Positions 61,750-64,000 of a DNA stretch of 64,000 nucleotides are shown one piece after another. Within the stretch, counting starts at the first letter, position 1. Every line of letters starts with the position of its first letter. The notes beneath the pieces were generated by a model. It was not told where the DNA came from. It was given only the letters and a program-made list of their open reading frames with translations, and made no database searches. The translations under genes and the position numbers were made by a program. Origin of the DNA: Pseudanabaena sp. Salubria-1 (lineage in GTDB: Bacteria; Cyanobacteriota; Cyanobacteriia; Pseudanabaenales; Pseudanabaenaceae); contig JALQCR010000015.1 of assembly GCA_023336205.1 (NCBI GenBank), forward strand, positions 1-64,000, given 5' to 3'.

Positions 61750-63786
61750 ATGGCGAAAGTGGAACAGCGATTTGACTATGTCAAGATTGGCTTGGCATCA
61801 CCCGATCGCATTCGTAAATGGGGCGAGCGCGTTCTACCAAATGGCAGTTTGGTTGGCGAAGTCACAAAACCTGAAACTATTAACTACCGCACATTAAAGC
61901 CAGAAATGGATGGCTTATTCTGTGAACGGATTTTTGGTCCTGCAAAGGATTGGGAATGTCATTGCGGTAAGTATAAACGTGTGCGCCATCGCGGTATTGT
62001 CTGCGAACGCTGCGGTGTAGAAGTGACAGAATCACGGGTACGTCGTCATCGCATGGGCTTTATTAAGCTAGCTGCCTCAGTTACCCATGTGTGGTATCTC
62101 AAGGGTATCCCTAGTTATATGGCTACTCTACTGGATATCCCTCTACGTGATGTTGAGCAAATTGTTTACTTCAATGCCTACGTTGTCCTTAATCCTGGAA
62201 TTCAGTCCGAGGTTGATGGCGAAGTTACGGTAGTTAATAGCCGTGAAATTCGGGTGCGAGGAGTAGACGGTGTTGAGGTGGCTTATCCACTACACCCCAA
62301 GCACACTCCAACTACGACAGAAGGAAAAATTGTTGAGGTAGGAGAAGTGATTGCCACTGCCTACAACCTCTCTTATAAGCAGTTACTGTCAGAGGATCAA
62401 TGGATTGATCTTGAAGATCAGATTTATGCTGAAGATCCTGTCCTAGACGGAATTGAAGTAGGTATTGGAGCAGAGGCAATCAAGCAGCTATTGCAAAATA
62501 TCAATCTTGAGAAAGAAGCTGAGCGTCTCCGCACCGATATCGAAAACTCTAAAGGTCAAAAACGCGCCAAGTTAATTAAGCGCCTGCGCGTGGTTGATAA
62601 CTTTGTGGCGACAGGTTCTAGACCAGACTGGATGGTATTGGATGTCATTCCAGTAATTCCTCCAGATTTGCGTCCGATGGTACAGCTTGACGGTGGACGC
62701 TTTGCTACAAGCGACTTAAATGATCTCTATCGTCGAGTAATTAACCGTAATAATCGCCTAGCGAGATTACAGGAAATTCTTGCGCCTGAAATTATCGTCC
62801 GTAACGAAAAGCGGATGTTGCAGGAGGCTGTTGATGCGTTGATCGATAACGGTCGTCGTGGACGCACGGTGGTTGGTGCAAATAATCGGCCACTCAAGTC
62901 TCTCTCGGACATCATCGAAGGCAAGCAGGGTCGTTTCCGTCAAAACTTGCTCGGCAAACGGGTTGACTATTCAGGTCGTTCCGTTATTGTGGTAGGTCCT
63001 AACCTCAAGATTCACCAATGTGGTCTGCCCAAGGAAATGGCGATCGAGCTATTCCAGCCTTTCGTGATTCATCGCCTGATTAAAACAGGACTGGTCAACA
63101 ACATTAAAGCGGCGAAGAAATTGATTCAACGCAATGATCCAGCCGTTTGGGATGTCCTTGAAGATGTAATTCGTGAACACCCAGTCATGTTAAACCGTGC
63201 ACCGACGTTGCACAGATTAGGTATTCAAGCTTTTGAGCCTTTGCTGGTCAGTGGTCGAGCAATTCAATTGCATCCGCTTGTATGTCCAGCCTTTAACGCT
63301 GACTTCGACGGTGACCAAATGGCGGTTCACGTTCCTTTGTCGATCGAAGCTCAGGCGGAAGCACGTCTATTGATGCTTGCATCTAATAACATTCTCTCAC
63401 CTGCAACTGGTCGTCCGATCGTTACACCTAGCCAAGATATGGTTTTGGGTTGTTACTATCTCACAACGGACAATCCTTATAAACAGAAGGGTGTAGGACG
63501 TTACTTTTCCAACTTCAATGATGTTGTGATGGCGTACGAACAGGGCGAAATCGATATTCACGCCAGTGTTTGGGTACGTTTTGAAGGAATTCTTGAAGGC
63601 CAAGGCGAAGAAAAAGACGATGAAGAACCAAAGGTCACAGTTCTAGAAGATGGTACGAAAGTAAAGGAATTTGAGTTCCGTCGTATTCGTGAAGATGTTG
63701 AAGGCGGTTTGATTTCTCAATACATTAAAACCACTCCTGGGCGTGTGATTTTCAATCAAGCAATCTATGCATCCCTAGCGAGCTAA
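61750..63786 (+). CDS. rpoC1: RNA polymerase gamma subunit (N-terminal beta')
   Basis: RpoC1 of 678 residues; the split of beta' into gamma (RpoC1) and beta' (RpoC2) is diagnostic for cyanobacteria and plastids. The zinc site CHCGKYKRVRHRGIVCERCGVEV lies near residue 75, and the active-site Mg-binding AFNADFDGDQMAVHVPL near residue 515. It is somewhat longer than the usual ~625 residues; the extra length lies in the C-terminal part, with an acidic GQGEEKDDEEPKVTVLEDG insert near residue 617. Confidence 0.97.
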   Translation: MAKVEQRFDYVKIGLASPDRIRKWGERVLPNGSLVGEVTKPETINYRTLKPEMDGLFCERIFGPAKDWECHCGKYKRVRHRGIVCERCGVEVTESRVRRHRMGFIKLAASVTHVWYLKGIPSYMATLLDIPLRDVEQIVYFNAYVVLNPGIQSEVDGEVTVVNSREIRVRGVDGVEVAYPLHPKHTPTTTEGKIVEVGEVIATAYNLSYKQLLSEDQWIDLEDQIYAEDPVLDGIEVGIGAEAIKQLLQNINLEKEAERLRTDIENSKGQKRAKLIKRLRVVDNFVATGSRPDWMVLDVIPVIPPDLRPMVQLDGGRFATSDLNDLYRRVINRNNRLARLQEILAPEIIVRNEKRMLQEAVDALIDNGRRGRTVVGANNRPLKSLSDIIEGKQGRFRQNLLGKRVDYSGRSVIVVGPNLKIHQCGLPKEMAIELFQPFVIHRLIKTGLVNNIKAAKKLIQRNDPAVWDVLEDVIREHPVMLNRAPTLHRLGIQAFEPLLVSGRAIQLHPLVCPAFNADFDGDQMAVHVPLSIEAQAEARLLMLASNNILSPATGRPIVTPSQDMVLGCYYLTTDNPYKQKGVGRYFSNFNDVVMAYEQGEIDIHASVWVRFEGILEGQGEEKDDEEPKVTVLEDGTKVKEFEFRRIREDVEGGLISQYIKTTPGRVIFNQAIYASLAS

Positions 63787-63789
63787 CTG

Positions 63790-63824
63790 TTTATAGTCAC
63801 ATCGCTTGGCGATGTGACTATAAA
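63790..63824. repeat. Hairpin between rpoC1 and rpoC2
   Basis: TTTATAGTCACATCGC pairs perfectly with GCGATGTGACTATAAA around TTG. It lies in the middle of an operon, so it may be an RNA processing or stability element. Confidence 0.75.
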
Positions 63825-63874
63825 CCATAGAATTTCGATTAATTACTCTAAAGATTATTTAATAGCTTAATACC

Positions 63875-64000
63875 ATGGCAGATTTCACGACTAGCAACAC
63901 GGACTCGCCTGAGCAAAAGAAGCCTCAGCGCTTTATCAATCGCACTATTGACAAAGGACAACTAAAAAAGTTAATTGCTTGGGCTTTTACTAATTATGGG
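63875..64000 (+). CDS. rpoC2: RNA polymerase beta' subunit, 5' end only
   Basis: The first 42 codons of RpoC2, cut by the end of the window. The start MADFTTSNTDSPEQK leads into RFINRTIDKGQLKKLIAWAF, the conserved N-terminal block of cyanobacterial RpoC2. Position after rpoC1 confirms the assignment. Confidence 0.93.
   Translation, partial: MADFTTSNTDSPEQKKPQRFINRTIDKGQLKKLIAWAFTNYG

Overview
The window is chromosomal DNA of a filamentous-type, phycoerythrin-containing cyanobacterium, most like Pseudanabaena (inference). The evidence is C-phycoerythrin genes with their bilin lyases at the left end, a split RNA polymerase (rpoC1 and rpoC2 separate) at the right end, an HmpF-type pilus taxis protein, and frequent GCGATCGC (HIP1) octamers. 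The first ~65 bases are poly-C low-complexity sequence and look like an assembly edge.

Bases 1-13,125 are ordinary chromosome: cpeB-cpeA-cpeY-cpeZ, a SAM methyltransferase, a TIGR03943-like membrane protein, a phasin-like gene with rsmI, a cyclophilin, hmpF, an oligopeptide-type ABC permease, a GIY-YIG protein, a 44-residue one-helix protein and a flavin reductase domain protein.

Bases 13,126-28,184 hold an integrated element of 14,942 bp inserted in a tRNA-Gly(GCC) gene. It is flanked by a perfect 117-bp direct repeat that contains the tRNA promoter and the whole 5' half of the tRNA. The intact tRNA lies at the right end beside a tyrosine recombinase; the left end keeps only the 5' half. 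The element carries a plasmid-like primase-helicase (split by a 134-bp inverted-repeat insertion), a ribbon-helix-helix regulator, a zinc-ribbon membrane protein, a DUF262/DUF1524 (GmrSD-like) protein whose expected HNH histidine is replaced by Trp, and a two-gene HNH-nuclease/glycine-zipper plus LRV-repeat membrane cassette. An IS4-like element with a 9-bp target duplication has broken the HNH gene. Both accessory cassettes are preceded by diverged copies of the same upstream module. This element is the best candidate for an undescribed conflict or defence system.

Bases 28,185-48,700 return to housekeeping and envelope functions: tldD, a GH57 glucan branching-type enzyme, a LysM-M23 peptidase, pheS, an MsbA-like ABC exporter and a Wzm-like permease. 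The expected ATPase partner of the permease is missing; an IS630 copy and decayed transposase pieces sit there instead. Then come rluD, an ABC1 kinase, a hybrid histidine kinase and a REC-PAS-GGDEF response regulator.

Bases 48,700-57,000 are accessory. A STAND NTPase with a TPR-like region, one membrane helix and about 13 nearly identical WD40 repeats is frameshifted by one base in the repeat array. A P-loop ATPase gene follows it on the same strand. Beyond it lies a small gene overlapping a retropepsin-like protease gene, which is cut by an IS30-type element with a 3-bp target duplication. The window closes with gcvT and rpoB-rpoC1-rpoC2 (the last truncated by the window end). Intergenic spaces are rich in long palindromes, including a dispersed repeat family with at least three copies.
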